From positions 1,269,116 to 1,333,115 of the forward strand of contig JAXLWL010000003.1 of NCBI GenBank assembly GCA_046328505.1: a stretch of 64,000 nucleotides of DNA, written 5' to 3'. Below are positions 51,648 through 60,924 of the stretch, piece after piece. This DNA is from JBDHWG01 sp046328505. Its GTDB lineage: Bacteria; Chloroflexota; Anaerolineae; Epilineales; JAHCIE01. The position numbers and the translations under genes are program-made. A model generated the notes under the pieces. That model was not told the origin of the DNA and did no database searches. It saw only the letters and a program-made list of their open reading frames with translations. Every line of letters starts with the position of its first letter. Within the stretch, counting starts at the first letter, position 1.

Positions 51648-52072
51648 GTGACCTGGATGCCATCTTCTCCGGCCAACGTCCTGCCGGCATCTACAACCTG
51701 CCCGAGTCGGCAACGCCAGACGAGCTTCGACAGGCCGTCGCCGACAACGGCTGGCGGCTCTTCGAAATCGACGGCAGCCAGATCACAGATAAGGCGTCTT
51801 TCCTCAAGGTTGCGGGCAAGGCGATGAGCTTCCCGGGCTATGTCGCCGCCAACTGGGACGCCTTCGAAGAGGCGATCCGCGACCTGGCCTGGGCGAAGGC
51901 GCCCGGCTATGTCGTTCTCTACACCGATGCCGACAAGTTCGCCCGCCAGCACCCCGGCAACTGGCGCACGCTCATGGGCATCTTCCGCTCTGCCATCGAC
52001 ACTTGGAAGGGGGACGGCGTGCCGATGTACGTGCTCCTACAGGGCGACGGAATCACAGCGCCCGATTTGTAA
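51644..52072 (+). CDS. Barstar-like RNase inhibitor
   Basis: A 142-residue immunity protein. The barstar motif is FPGYVAANWDAFEEAIRDLAW with the acidic residues that plug barnase. Length is longer than classical barstar (about 90) because of an N-terminal extension of about 40 residues. No signal peptide, so it protects the cytoplasm. It is translationally coupled to the RNase gene by a 4-base overlap. Known role: inhibits the RNase made by the same cell. Confidence 0.9.
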   Translation: MSDLDAIFSGQRPAGIYNLPESATPDELRQAVADNGWRLFEIDGSQITDKASFLKVAGKAMSFPGYVAANWDAFEEAIRDLAWAKAPGYVVLYTDADKFARQHPGNWRTLMGIFRSAIDTWKGDGVPMYVLLQGDGITAPDL

Positions 52073-52149
52073 TCGGCATCGATGTATGCGTCCCTGCGTC
52101 AAGACGCGTGACGCCTGAGCTAAGGGTGAATCAACAAGCGGAGGTCCAC

Positions 52150-53601
52150 ATGGGCGCGCGGACCGGCGAACAGGTCATCGAGCGGCTGCGGAATACCCCC
52201 AGGGAAATCTACTACCAGGGCGAGCTTGTCCAGGATGTGACCACGCATCCCGCGTTTCGCCGTGGCGCCCGCAGCCTCGCCGACCTCTACGACATTCAGT
52301 GCGCCCAGCAGGACGAGATGACGTACATCTCGCCGACCAGCGGCAACCGCGTCGGCCTGTCCTTCCTCACGCCGCGCACCCGCGACGACCTGCCGCGCGT
52401 GCGGGAAATGATGAAGCGCTGGGCCGACGCCTCCGGCGGGATGCTTGGCCGCTCGCCCGACTACCTGAACCGCGCCATCATGGCGTATGCCGCCGCCGCC
52501 GACTACCTGGCGGAGAACGACCCGCGCCACGGCCAGCACGTCCGCGCCTACTACGACTACGTCCGCGAAAACGACCTCACCCTCACCCACTCGCTCATCA
52601 ATCCTCAGGCCAACCGCGCCGTCGGCCCCGCGCAGCAGGCCGACCCCTACCTGGCGGCCCGCGTCGTCAAAGAGACCGACGCCGGCTTCATCATCCGCGG
52701 CGCGCGCATGATGGCGACCCTGCCCATCGCCGACGAGCTCCTGGTCTTCCCCTCGACGCTCCTCAAGGCGACACAGGAAGACGAGCCGTATGCCTTCGCC
52801 TTCGCCCTGCCGTGTTCCGCGCCCGGCCTCAAGTTCATCTGCCGCGAGAGCTTCGACTACGACCGCTCCACCTTCGACCACCCGCTCGGGGCGCGCTTCG
52901 AGGAGATGGACGCCGTCGCCATCTTCGACGACGTCCTCGTCCCGTGGGAGCGCGTCTTTCTCTACCGCGACGTGGTGCGCTGCAACCGCGCCTTCGCCGT
53001 CTCCACCGCCGTCGTCCACATGGCGCACCAGGTCGTGACCAAGAACATCGCCAAGACCGAGTTCATCCTCGGCCTGGCGTCCCTCATCGTTCACACCATT
53101 GGCATCGAGGGCTTCCAGCACGTCCAGGAGAAGATCGCCGAAATCATCGTGGACCTGGAGGCGATGCGCGCCTTCGCCCGCGCCGCCGAAGCCGACGCCG
53201 AGCTGGACCACTGGGGTGTCATGACCCCGGCCTGGCCGCCCCTCGACGCGGCGCGCAACATGTTTCCGCGCCTCTACCCGCGCATGGTCGAGATTATCCA
53301 GCTCCTCTCGGCCAGCGGCCTGATGGCTCTGCCGACCGAGGCCGACCTCCAGAATCCGGCGCTGGCGCCGCTGGTGGACAAGTACTTCCAGGCGGCGCGA
53401 GCCGACGCCCGCGAGCGGCTCAAGCTGTTCCACCTGGCGTGGGACGTCGCCGCGTCGGCCTTCGGCGCGCGCCAGGTGCTCTACGAGCGCTTCTTCTTCG
53501 GGGACCCGGTGCGCATGGCCGGCGCGATGTTCGCCTCCCACGACCGCACCGCCTACATGGACCGCGTCCGCGACTTCCTCGAACGCTCAGACGAAGAGTA
53601 G
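52150..53601 (+). CDS. HpaB-family flavin-dependent monooxygenase (4-hydroxyphenylacetate 3-hydroxylase type)
   Basis: A 483-residue HpaB-type oxygenase starting after GGAGGTCCAC. Motifs: GRSPDYLNRAIMAY, NDLTLTHSLINPQANR and IIRGARMMATLPIADELLVFPS, then an acyl-CoA dehydrogenase-like helical C-terminus. The iron-sulfur cysteines of the related 4-hydroxybutyryl-CoA dehydratase are absent, which favours a monooxygenase that uses reduced flavin. No HpaC reductase gene is in view, so a reductase from elsewhere would be needed. Substrate: an aromatic phenol is likely but unproven. Annotated relatives are often in aromatic or antibiotic pathways. Confidence 0.85.
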   Translation: MGARTGEQVIERLRNTPREIYYQGELVQDVTTHPAFRRGARSLADLYDIQCAQQDEMTYISPTSGNRVGLSFLTPRTRDDLPRVREMMKRWADASGGMLGRSPDYLNRAIMAYAAAADYLAENDPRHGQHVRAYYDYVRENDLTLTHSLINPQANRAVGPAQQADPYLAARVVKETDAGFIIRGARMMATLPIADELLVFPSTLLKATQEDEPYAFAFALPCSAPGLKFICRESFDYDRSTFDHPLGARFEEMDAVAIFDDVLVPWERVFLYRDVVRCNRAFAVSTAVVHMAHQVVTKNIAKTEFILGLASLIVHTIGIEGFQHVQEKIAEIIVDLEAMRAFARAAEADAELDHWGVMTPAWPPLDAARNMFPRLYPRMVEIIQLLSASGLMALPTEADLQNPALAPLVDKYFQAARADARERLKLFHLAWDVAASAFGARQVLYERFFFGDPVRMAGAMFASHDRTAYMDRVRDFLERSDEE

Positions 53602-53735
53602 ATGATCCACGGAACAACCTAGGCCCCTTGCGCGGGTATGATACAATGATGGAAAGCCCCCGCCGCCGCTCCGCGTCCTCTCATCAGGAACGCTCCGCCT
53701 TGGGCGTTCACGCGCTACGACATTGGAGGTATCCC

Positions 53736-56700
53736 ATGCGCAACAGGTGGCTCTTGGTCCTTCTCGCGGCGGCCGGCGCCCTCGCCGCCATCGGGATCAT
53801 CTCGCCCGGTGCGCCTTTCTCCCCCCCGCCGCCGCAGGCCGCCGCCGCACCCGCCGCGCCCCTGCGCTTCGTGGACGACGGCGACAACGCCCTGGCCAGC
53901 GTGCCGGTGCGCATCCTGTGCTATACCGAGACCCTCACCGGCTACCGCCTCACCGCCGACATCCCGACGTCCACCGACGCGGACGGCCATCCCCAGAACC
54001 TGCCCATCCCATGTGACGCCCTCGCCGCGCTCTACAAGCTCGACAGCCGCGACTCCAACAAGCCGGGCCACGGCGCCGCCTACGACGTCTACGCGACGAG
54101 CTGGACGCCCGGCGACAGCACGCCCACGCCCGCCAACGGCGACATCAAGATTAGCGACAAGCACCCGCTGGTTCTCTTCCACCTCGTCGTGAGCCTGGAG
54201 TGGCAGCCGTCGTCGTCCGATTATCTCGACGACATGCACGCGGCGTTGCGCGCGGCGTCCTCGTACCTCTACACGGCGTCCGCCGGCCAGCTCGCGTTCG
54301 GCAAGGTCGAGATTCACACGAACGCGGAGGCGTGGGATGGGGCGGACATGCGCGTCCTCGCGGCCAACGACTTCACCCCCGCCGCGTATGTCGGTGGCAT
54401 CGTGCCGAAGATGACGACCTACACCTCGCCCAAGGGGGTCCGCACCCTCTACGCGCCGGCCGAGATATTCCTGGGCCGCTCCTGGGACGGCGAGCGCGCG
54501 TGGGACATGGACGGCGGCCGCTGGTCCTACCCCGACGGCTACCGCACCCTGATTCACGAGTGGTCGCACTACGCCCTCTTCCTCTATGATGAGTACCGTC
54601 AGGCCGGCGGCGCGGCGACGTACTGCACGTGTACCGACCTGCCACTGGTGGGCGCGACACCCGGCCCCGGCACGCCGACGCCGCCGACGGTGTGCTCCGG
54701 CGTCTCTCCATCCGAGGCATCGTCCCTGATGGCTTTCCAATACATCGCGGGTGAGTACTGGCATCCGTTGCAGAATGGCAGCGTGGGCGGAACGCCCGTC
54801 CCGCCCGCGGCGTGCGTCAACACTGACCAGGACCAGGTGAACGGCGAGGCCGACTGGAGCACATTGGAGCACTGGTCCGCGACCCAGGGTCTGTCGCCGG
54901 AGTGGCTGCGGGCTCCAGGAAGCCTCGCTCCTGTCTCGACCTCGTCCATCGTCGACGCCCTGTTCGACACGGAGCCGGCGTTCCGCGTTGCCCTGCCGCT
55001 GCTGTCCCTCGCGCCGCCCGATCTCCGCGCGAGCGCCCGGCGCCCGTCGGCCCCCCATGCCACGCGCGCCGCCGACCCAACTGTTAACCTGCGCCTGCCG
55101 TCGGGAAGTTCGGCCGCCAGCATCGGCCTGGCCCAGGTATACGTGGTCCCCGCCCCCGACTCGCCGGCGATCGTCTACCAGGGTCAGCCCCATGGACCGG
55201 GTGGCGACCCCACCAACCTGGGCGATATCACCCTCCTCGGCGTCGGTGAGAAGTCGCAAGCCTACGTCTACGCCGACGAGTATTTCTCGGGCGGCAGCGG
55301 GACCGTAGCGCGGCATTACGTCTACCCCGCCCCCGGCGATTCGTCCGACCCGCTCACAGACGGCGCCGTGCTGAAGCTCGCCGACTCGCCCTGGCGGCCG
55401 ACACTCAACGTGACGTTTGACCTGGACGGACCCCAGGTTCGCCGCATGAACATCAGCCTGGACGCCGGCGTGTCTCTGCCGTCCGCGCCGGATATCACGC
55501 TTGTCGCGCCCGATGCGGCGCCCATGTGCGGCGATTGTCGGCAGACGATGTCCGGCGCGGGCGCAGCCTGGACGGCATCCTACTCGGTGCCGGCCGGTGT
55601 CTCGCTGCCCCGGCACGGCGTGCTGCGTATCGACGCGGGAAGCGCGGGCACGCTGATGCGCTGGTACCAGGCAGCGGGCGGCGTCGGTCCGGCGCACATG
55701 CCGGGCTTTGCACCGCTGGATGACAGCCTCGCGACCGTCAGCGCCCCACTGAACGCTTTCGAGAACGCCAGCGCCGTCTTCTATATGCCCGCCACGAATG
55801 ATCGTCTGTTCGACCAGCTTCCGTCCGGCGTCGGCGGCACGCTCGGTCTTCCGCTGGACGTCAAGGTCGCATTCCAGGACCGCCGTCCCCCAGAGAACGG
55901 CAACATGCCCCTCCCCGCCGGTACCACGCTGAGCCTGGCCTACGACCCGCAGCTCCTGGCCCGCCTCGGCTTTAGCGCAACCCAGCTACGCATCGCGCAC
56001 CTGGTACGAAGCGGCAGCGGCGGCCAGTGGCAGGTCACCGAACGCGGGGTCAACCCCAAAGGCGCGGATTTCCGCGGCTGGGTGACGACGCCGGTCTCCG
56101 AGGATGGCATCTATGCCATTGTCCTGCCGCCGGCGTTCAACGTTGTCAGCGCCAAAGTCTTCGTCGACCCATCGAACAGCCAGGTGTGCCCGACGACGTT
56201 CACGGCTATCGGCACGATCTCAACAAATGGAGCGGGGGTGGTGCGCTACCAGTGGGAGCGCAGCGACGGCGGCGTCGGGCCTGTGGAGCAGATCACATTT
56301 TCGAGCGCGGGCTCGCAGACGGTCCAGGACACGTGGGAGTTGAGCGCCGAGGGCGATTACTGGATGCGGCTGCATATCCTCGCGCCAAACGACCTCGTCT
56401 CCGACGAGGGGACGTTCCGCCTGACGTGCGCGACGGGACAGGTCACCAGCGTGACCGCGAGCGTCAATCCAACGTTCAGCCTGCGCTGCCCGACGACTTT
56501 TACGTTCACCGGCACGATTGAGACCGATGGGCCGGTCACTGTGCGCTACGAGTGGGACCGCAGCACCAACGTCAACCCGCGGGCCCAGACGCTTCGGTTC
56601 ACGGGAGCGGGCACTCAGACCGTCAGGGATACGTGGACGGTCGGGCAGACAATGGCCGGCGGCGCTTCTCTTCGGATCCTTGATCCCAATATCCAGGCTT

Positions 56701-56741
56701 CGCGGCCCGCGACGTTCCAGGCCGTCTGCCTGGGCCAGTAG
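53736..56741 (+). CDS. Secreted zinc metalloprotease-like surface protein
   Basis: A 1001-residue exported protein starting after GGAGGTATCCC. Signal peptide RNRWLLVLLAAAGALAAIGI; a beta domain with the start LRFVDDGDNALASVPVRILC; a catalytic region with the zinc motif HEWSHYALFLYDEY (H274, E275, H278); a Cys-rich insertion; a long beta region with PDITLVAPDAAPMCG; and two C-terminal Ig-like repeats of about 100 residues (VVSAKVFVDPSNSQVCPTTF and VTSVTASVNPTFSLRCPTTF). It fits a gluzincin-like extracellular peptidase of unassigned family. The 52299 open frame upstream overlaps the HpaB gene and is only a shadow. Substrate unknown. Confidence 0.82.
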   Translation: MRNRWLLVLLAAAGALAAIGIISPGAPFSPPPPQAAAAPAAPLRFVDDGDNALASVPVRILCYTETLTGYRLTADIPTSTDADGHPQNLPIPCDALAALYKLDSRDSNKPGHGAAYDVYATSWTPGDSTPTPANGDIKISDKHPLVLFHLVVSLEWQPSSSDYLDDMHAALRAASSYLYTASAGQLAFGKVEIHTNAEAWDGADMRVLAANDFTPAAYVGGIVPKMTTYTSPKGVRTLYAPAEIFLGRSWDGERAWDMDGGRWSYPDGYRTLIHEWSHYALFLYDEYRQAGGAATYCTCTDLPLVGATPGPGTPTPPTVCSGVSPSEASSLMAFQYIAGEYWHPLQNGSVGGTPVPPAACVNTDQDQVNGEADWSTLEHWSATQGLSPEWLRAPGSLAPVSTSSIVDALFDTEPAFRVALPLLSLAPPDLRASARRPSAPHATRAADPTVNLRLPSGSSAASIGLAQVYVVPAPDSPAIVYQGQPHGPGGDPTNLGDITLLGVGEKSQAYVYADEYFSGGSGTVARHYVYPAPGDSSDPLTDGAVLKLADSPWRPTLNVTFDLDGPQVRRMNISLDAGVSLPSAPDITLVAPDAAPMCGDCRQTMSGAGAAWTASYSVPAGVSLPRHGVLRIDAGSAGTLMRWYQAAGGVGPAHMPGFAPLDDSLATVSAPLNAFENASAVFYMPATNDRLFDQLPSGVGGTLGLPLDVKVAFQDRRPPENGNMPLPAGTTLSLAYDPQLLARLGFSATQLRIAHLVRSGSGGQWQVTERGVNPKGADFRGWVTTPVSEDGIYAIVLPPAFNVVSAKVFVDPSNSQVCPTTFTAIGTISTNGAGVVRYQWERSDGGVGPVEQITFSSAGSQTVQDTWELSAEGDYWMRLHILAPNDLVSDEGTFRLTCATGQVTSVTASVNPTFSLRCPTTFTFTGTIETDGPVTVRYEWDRSTNVNPRAQTLRFTGAGTQTVRDTWTVGQTMAGGASLRILDPNIQASRPATFQAVCLGQ

Positions 56742-56756
56742 GAGTGGGGTACGTAG

Positions 56757-56777
56757 GGGCGGGTTTCGAACCCGCCC
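56757..56777. terminator. Palindrome between convergent genes, probable terminator
   Basis: GGGCGGGTT, loop TCG, AACCCGCCC, between the metalloprotease and DUF488 stops. Nine-bp GC stem followed by TTATAA. Confidence 0.7.
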
Positions 56778-57137
56778 TTATAACGGCAGAGCCTTCAGCA
56801 GGACCTCCCGCAGGACGACGGCCTGGTTGTGTTCCGTGTCCCGCGCTCCATAGACCAGAGTGATGTCCGCGGCCCGCGCCTTCTCGGCCAGCTCGGCGAG
56901 TCGCTCGTTCCCCGCCAGTTCCGCCTCGTAGCGTCGCCGGAACTCGTCCCAACGCGCCGGATCGTGGCCGAACCACTTGCGCAGCTCCGTCGAAGGCGCG
57001 ACGTCCTTATCCCACGCGTCGATGTGCGCCGCCTCTTTCGTCAGGCCGCGCGGCCACACCCGGTCGACCAGGATGCGCGCGCCATCTTCCGCCGCCGGCG
57101 GCTCGTACACACGCTTGATGCGGATCTCGTGCGCCAT
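56778..57137 (-). CDS. DUF488-family protein (YeaO-like)
   Basis: A 119-residue protein. The motif RILVDRVWPRGLTKEAA (residues 21-37) and WDEFRRRYEAEL, plus TLVYGARDTEHNQA near the end, mark DUF488. Function of the family is not settled. Its ATG overlaps the cupin stop (TGATG), so the two are translationally coupled. Cytoplasmic. Confidence 0.85.
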   Translation of the reverse strand: MAHEIRIKRVYEPPAAEDGARILVDRVWPRGLTKEAAHIDAWDKDVAPSTELRKWFGHDPARWDEFRRRYEAELAGNERLAELAEKARAADITLVYGARDTEHNQAVVLREVLLKALPL

Positions 57138-57550
57138 CAGTGCGTGCCATCAAGCGACGGCAAGAGGACGACACTCTCCTGGTCGTTGGGGTCGGTGCGG
57201 GCGATGAGCGCGACCGCGGCCTCCGTCTCGCTGGGGTTATACGGCAGGTGCGGCGTGCTAGCCGGAATGTAGATGAAGTCGCCGGCCCGGGCGACCATCT
57301 CTTCGTGCAGCCCGTCCCCGTACCACACGATGACCTCGCCCTGGAGCATGTAGATCGCCGTCTCGTGGGCCTCGTGCAGGTGGGCCTTAGCCCGCGCTTT
57401 CGGTGGAATGGTCACGAACTGCATGTTGATTCCCGTCGCGCCCACGCTTTCCGCCGAGATGCCGACGGCATACGTGAGGCCTTGCTTGCCTTCGAAGGGG
57501 GAACCGGCCCGCACGAGCCGGCATGTCCGCGTCGCGTTCTCTGTCGCCAT
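57137..57550 (-). CDS. Cupin-domain protein
   Basis: A 137-residue single-domain cupin. Motif 1 is AKAHLHEAHETAIYMLQGE (His ligands and Glu), and motif 2 is AGDFIYIPASTPHLPYN with a further His. Metal-dependent isomerase, epimerase or binding roles are common in this family; substrate unknown. The start at 57550 is after AGGAGGCAGC; a longer frame from 57778 would lie in the divergent promoter region. It is followed by a DUF488 gene. Confidence 0.83.
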   Translation of the reverse strand: MATENATRTCRLVRAGSPFEGKQGLTYAVGISAESVGATGINMQFVTIPPKARAKAHLHEAHETAIYMLQGEVIVWYGDGLHEEMVARAGDFIYIPASTPHLPYNPSETEAAVALIARTDPNDQESVVLLPSLDGTH

Positions 57551-57604
57551 GCTGCCTCCTGGAATGGGTTGTAACATGCGTGTGTTTATATTATATTCAC
57601 AGTC

Positions 57605-57633
57605 TTGACGTTGCTCGCACAACCTGTTAGAAT
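57605..57633 (+). promoter_or_regulatory. Candidate promoter for the small membrane protein gene
   Basis: TTGACG at 57605, 17-base spacer, TAGAAT at 57628. About 150 bases of leader separate it from the gene at 57785. Confidence 0.6.
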
Positions 57634-57784
57634 GATTGTGTAACGGTTGCCGAACTGGAAAACCTGTCGGCCGACCACTACACGCACTCCCGCCACCTAT
57701 CGTCACGCACCCAGAATTTGATGGAAAGGGCGCCTCAGTTGTCGCCGTCTCCTGAGTAGATATTCTGCTCACGTTCAAGGAGAC

Positions 57785-57961
57785 ATGACCATGAAGGCGC
57801 GGTTTCTTATTGCCTGGATAGTTGTCATCCTCATGGTCGGCTTAATGAGCCACATGATTGGCCCGAACACTGACGAATGGGTGGACGGCGACGGCCCGGC
57901 GATCGCCACAGTCGTTTCCGCCCATGCCGCTCCCTCCATCCATAGGCTCCCGTCCGAATAA
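57785..57961 (+). CDS. Small single-span membrane protein, 58 residues
   Basis: ATG at 57785 (or 57791) after CAAGGAG, reading MTMKARFLIAWIVVILMVGL with one strong membrane helix, then about 38 mainly polar residues ending SIHRLPSE and TAA at 57961. A strong hairpin follows at 57993 and a promoter candidate lies upstream. I recognise no family. The clear ribosome site, membrane helix, and terminator make it a probable real gene missed by long-ORF calling. Confidence 0.65.
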   Translation: MTMKARFLIAWIVVILMVGLMSHMIGPNTDEWVDGDGPAIATVVSAHAAPSIHRLPSE

Positions 57962-57992
57962 TCCGTCCGAATTCATCTTCTCCCCCCCGTAG

Positions 57993-58023
57993 CCCTCGCT
58001 CCCGGCTCCCCCGGGAGCGAGGG
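57993..58023 (+). terminator. Hairpin terminator
   Basis: CCCTCGCTCCCGG, loop CTCCC, CCGGGAGCGAGGG, followed by TGATTT. A 13-bp perfect stem. Confidence 0.82.
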
Positions 58024-58107
58024 TGATTTGTGCCCCGCAATTGGCCCGCATCAGTCGCCGTGCTACAATTCTAGCCATCACATCGAAGTTCGACGCGAGG
58101 TAAACCC

Positions 58108-59532
58108 ATGCCCATCAATTCCCAGCCTCTCTTCGATTGCGCCGTGATCGGCCTGGCCGTGATGGGGCAAAACCTGGCGCGCAACATCGCGAGTCGCGGC
58201 TACCGCGTGGCGGTGTACAACCGGACGGCGGCCCGCGCTCAAGAGTTCGCCGCCGCCCATCCGAACCCGAACATCGCCGTCGCCCCCGACCTACCGTCGC
58301 TCGCGGCGATGCTGCAGAGGCCGCGCCGCGTGATTCTGATGGTGCAGGCGGGCGCTGCCGTCGACGCCGTCCTGAGCGATCTGAAGAATTTTCTCGAACC
58401 GGGCGATATTATCATAGACGGCGGCAACTCGTACTTTGCGGATACCGAGCGGCGGAGTGCGGAATTGGCGCGGGACGGCCTGCTCTACCTGGGCGTGGGT
58501 ATCTCCGGCGGCGAGGAAGGGGCGCTCCACGGCCCGAGCATCATGCCGGGTGGCCCGCGCGAAGCGTATGACGCGGTCGCGCCGATCTTGACCGCCATTG
58601 CCGCGCGTGCGTCCGATGGCGAGCCGATGGTCGCCTACCTGGGGCCGAATCCGGTTGGGCACTACGTCAAGATGGTGCACAACGGCATCGAGTACGCGTT
58701 TATGGAGACCATCGCCGAGGTGTACGACGTCCTTCTGCGCGGCCTGGCCATGGACACGGCGGAGCTGGCGGACGTGTTCACCACGTGGAGCGCGACGGAG
58801 GTGCGGTCGTTCCTGGTGGAGATTAGCGGCCCTATCCTGCGGCAGCGCGCCCCGGATAGCCGTCTCCCGCTCATCGACCTCATCCTCGACGCGGCGGAGC
58901 AGAAAGGCACCGGAATGTGGACGTCGCAGCAGGCTCTTACCCTTGGCGTGCCGACGCCAACCATCACCGCCGCCGTCGAGGTCCGCCAGATGTCCGCCTT
59001 CAAGGAGCAGCGCGTCGTCGCCTCGCGCGTGATGTACGGTCCCCTGGCTCTGTACGACGGCGATGCTGACGCCCTGCTGGGGATGGCGCGCAATGCCCTC
59101 TACCTGTCCGTCGTGGTTGCCTTCGCGCAGGGCATGGTCCTGTTGAAGACGGCCTCCGATGCCCACGGCTGGAACCTCGACCTCGCGGCGGTCGCGTCCA
59201 TCTGGCGCGCCGGCTGCATCATTCGGGCCGCCGTCCTGGACGACATCGTGGCGACCTTCCGCGCGCGCCCCGACCTGGATAACCTGCTCCTGGGCGACGC
59301 GTTCCTCGATGCATTCCGCCACCGCGACGCTGCCTGGCGCGGCTTCCTCCGCGCGGCCATCGATCTCGGTGTGCCGACGCCGGCCGTGAGCGCGTCCCTG
59401 GCGTACTACGACGCCTACCGCAGCTCGCGCCTGCCGGCCAATCTGATCCAGGCGCAGCGCGACTACTTTGGCGCCCACACCTATCAACGTATCGACAGGC
59501 CGGGCGTTTTCCACACGCTGTGGGATGGATAG
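58108..59532 (+). CDS. gnd: 6-phosphogluconate dehydrogenase, decarboxylating
   Basis: A 474-residue enzyme. NADP site IGLAVMGQNLARNIASRG (residues 14-31), GNSYFADTERR, the substrate motif GVGISGGEEGALHGPSIMPG, and catalytic Lys/His in VKMVHNGIEYAFMETIAE. The C-terminal helical domain ends with QRDYFGAHTYQRIDRPG, the classic tail. It converts 6-phosphogluconate to ribulose 5-phosphate and CO2 with NADP+ in the pentose phosphate pathway. Full length for the bacterial long form. Standard housekeeping gene. No pathway neighbours in view. Confidence 0.95.
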   Translation: MPINSQPLFDCAVIGLAVMGQNLARNIASRGYRVAVYNRTAARAQEFAAAHPNPNIAVAPDLPSLAAMLQRPRRVILMVQAGAAVDAVLSDLKNFLEPGDIIIDGGNSYFADTERRSAELARDGLLYLGVGISGGEEGALHGPSIMPGGPREAYDAVAPILTAIAARASDGEPMVAYLGPNPVGHYVKMVHNGIEYAFMETIAEVYDVLLRGLAMDTAELADVFTTWSATEVRSFLVEISGPILRQRAPDSRLPLIDLILDAAEQKGTGMWTSQQALTLGVPTPTITAAVEVRQMSAFKEQRVVASRVMYGPLALYDGDADALLGMARNALYLSVVVAFAQGMVLLKTASDAHGWNLDLAAVASIWRAGCIIRAAVLDDIVATFRARPDLDNLLLGDAFLDAFRHRDAAWRGFLRAAIDLGVPTPAVSASLAYYDAYRSSRLPANLIQAQRDYFGAHTYQRIDRPGVFHTLWDG

Positions 59533-59565
59533 ACTATTCTGTTAGCATGACACGTCTGGAGAGTG

Positions 59566-60453
59566 ATGTTTCATACGATAGCTAGCTCAACACGCATGAT
59601 CGCCGAGACACGCCGCGAGTATGGTTTGCGAGGACTTTTACGCCATGGCCGCGCCGCCGCCGAGTATCTGGTGACTTTGCGAGACCACCCCAAGCCGAAT
59701 GAGTTCGACCAGCCTCAAGTCGACTATCTGCCACTTGTCTGGCCGGACCTGCCTCCGTCTCTAGACGGTTTACGCATTGTGCAGCTCAGTGACCTGCACG
59801 TCTGTTCGTGGATGCCACTCTATCTTCTGCACCGCGCGGCCCAGTTGGCGATGGCGCAACACCCTGACCTGATTGTGCTTACCGGCGACTACATCAGCCA
59901 CGACCGCTATGCCGACCGCTACGCCCGTATCGCCGCCGAAGGCATGGCCGACTTGCAGGCGCCGCTCGGCGTCTACGCTTGTCTTGGCAATCACGACTAC
60001 GAAGACGACCCGGAGCTTGTGGTGTGCGCTTTCGAGCAGGTAGGCATCCCGATGCTGATCAATACCCACCGCCGCTTGCAGGTCGGCTGCGATGCTCTGT
60101 GGCTACTTGGCGTCGACTCCGCGCGTGAAGGCCGTCCGGCCCTCGACCGGGCTCTGGACGGCGTCCCGCCCGATGGCTTCAAGGTGCTCCTGGCCCACGA
60201 GCCGGACTTCGCCGACCGCGTCCCTCCGTCGTCGATCCATCTCCAGCTCTCCGGCCACAGCCACGGCGGGCAGATCGTCGTGCCGAGCGTTCCGGTTCGC
60301 TGGCTGCCGCGGCTGGGCAAGAAGTACCCGCGTGGCCTGTACCGTGTTGGCGACATGGTGCTGTACACCAACCGCGGCCTCGGCGCGGGAGTTTTGCCCC
60401 TGCGCCATAACTGCCCGCCCGAGATCACCGTCATACAATTGCAGCGCGGTTGA
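59566..60453 (+). CDS. Calcineurin-like metallophosphoesterase (YkuE/YaeI-type)
   Basis: A 295-residue metallophosphoesterase. Metal-binding motifs: QLSDLHVCSW, LTGDYISH, CLGNHDYE, LAHEPDF and LSGHSHGGQIVVPS. The last motif with GLYRVGDMVLYTNRGLGAG marks the YkuE/YaeI branch, which hydrolyses UDP-diacylglucosamine or other phosphoesters. No signal peptide is evident, but a basic, partly hydrophobic N-terminus might contact the membrane. The ATG at 59566 (SD GGAGAG) follows 33 bases after gnd, so co-transcription is likely. Substrate unresolved. Confidence 0.87.
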   Translation: MFHTIASSTRMIAETRREYGLRGLLRHGRAAAEYLVTLRDHPKPNEFDQPQVDYLPLVWPDLPPSLDGLRIVQLSDLHVCSWMPLYLLHRAAQLAMAQHPDLIVLTGDYISHDRYADRYARIAAEGMADLQAPLGVYACLGNHDYEDDPELVVCAFEQVGIPMLINTHRRLQVGCDALWLLGVDSAREGRPALDRALDGVPPDGFKVLLAHEPDFADRVPPSSIHLQLSGHSHGGQIVVPSVPVRWLPRLGKKYPRGLYRVGDMVLYTNRGLGAGVLPLRHNCPPEITVIQLQRG

Positions 60454-60477
60454 ATGTTGTGCTGTCACTTCGAGATC

Positions 60478-60868
60478 ACCATGCCGTGTGGCGGCACGCG
60501 CCAGTACAAGAACACAGCCATGCTGTCATTGCGAGCGGAGCGAAGCAATCTTCCGCCCTTGTCAAAGGCAGTCTGCATCGCTACAGGGTTGCTGTCAGCC
60601 ACTGAGAGATTGCTTCGTCAGTGGGGAGCTACGCCCCCCACACCCCCGAGAGACGCGCTCCTCGCAATGACAGTAGTGTGTGTTCTGAGCTGCGCGAGCG
60701 AGGAGTCTGGGCTGACTCGGCCCAAATGCTGAGCGAAGTCTATATGACCCTTGGGTCACCCGTAAGTATGAAAATGTCATGCTGAGCGGAGCAAAGCATC
60801 CCGGTGCCGTTGGAGGCCCTTCGCTACGCTCAGGGCGACAGCCGCGCTATTTTCATCTCAGCGAAGCA
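60478..60868. repeat. Dispersed repeat cluster incl. 132-bp repeat copy 2
   Basis: The stretch between the phosphoesterase and the protease holds 60481-60512 (shared with 13684-13715), CATTGCGAGCGGAGCGAAGC units with inverted partners near 60660, and the near-perfect second copy of the 132-bp repeat at 60737-60868. No gene evident in about 400 bases. Confidence 0.85.
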
Positions 60869-60924
60869 TGACGGCCAGGGCTTACTTTCAAGGGAGCGCG
60901 ACGCTCCGGCTAGAGCAGGACCAT

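Noticed and set aside
52299..53735. 5' extension of the metalloprotease by 479 codons
   Set aside because: It runs out of frame through the HpaB-family gene; a strong ribosome site and signal peptide mark 53736.
53715..55697. 660-residue open frame on the minus strand opposite the metalloprotease gene
   Set aside because: It lies entirely antisense to a gene with signal peptide, HExxH and Ig repeats, has Arg/Gly/Val-biased low-complexity content, and no ribosome site or motif. High GC gives long shadow frames.
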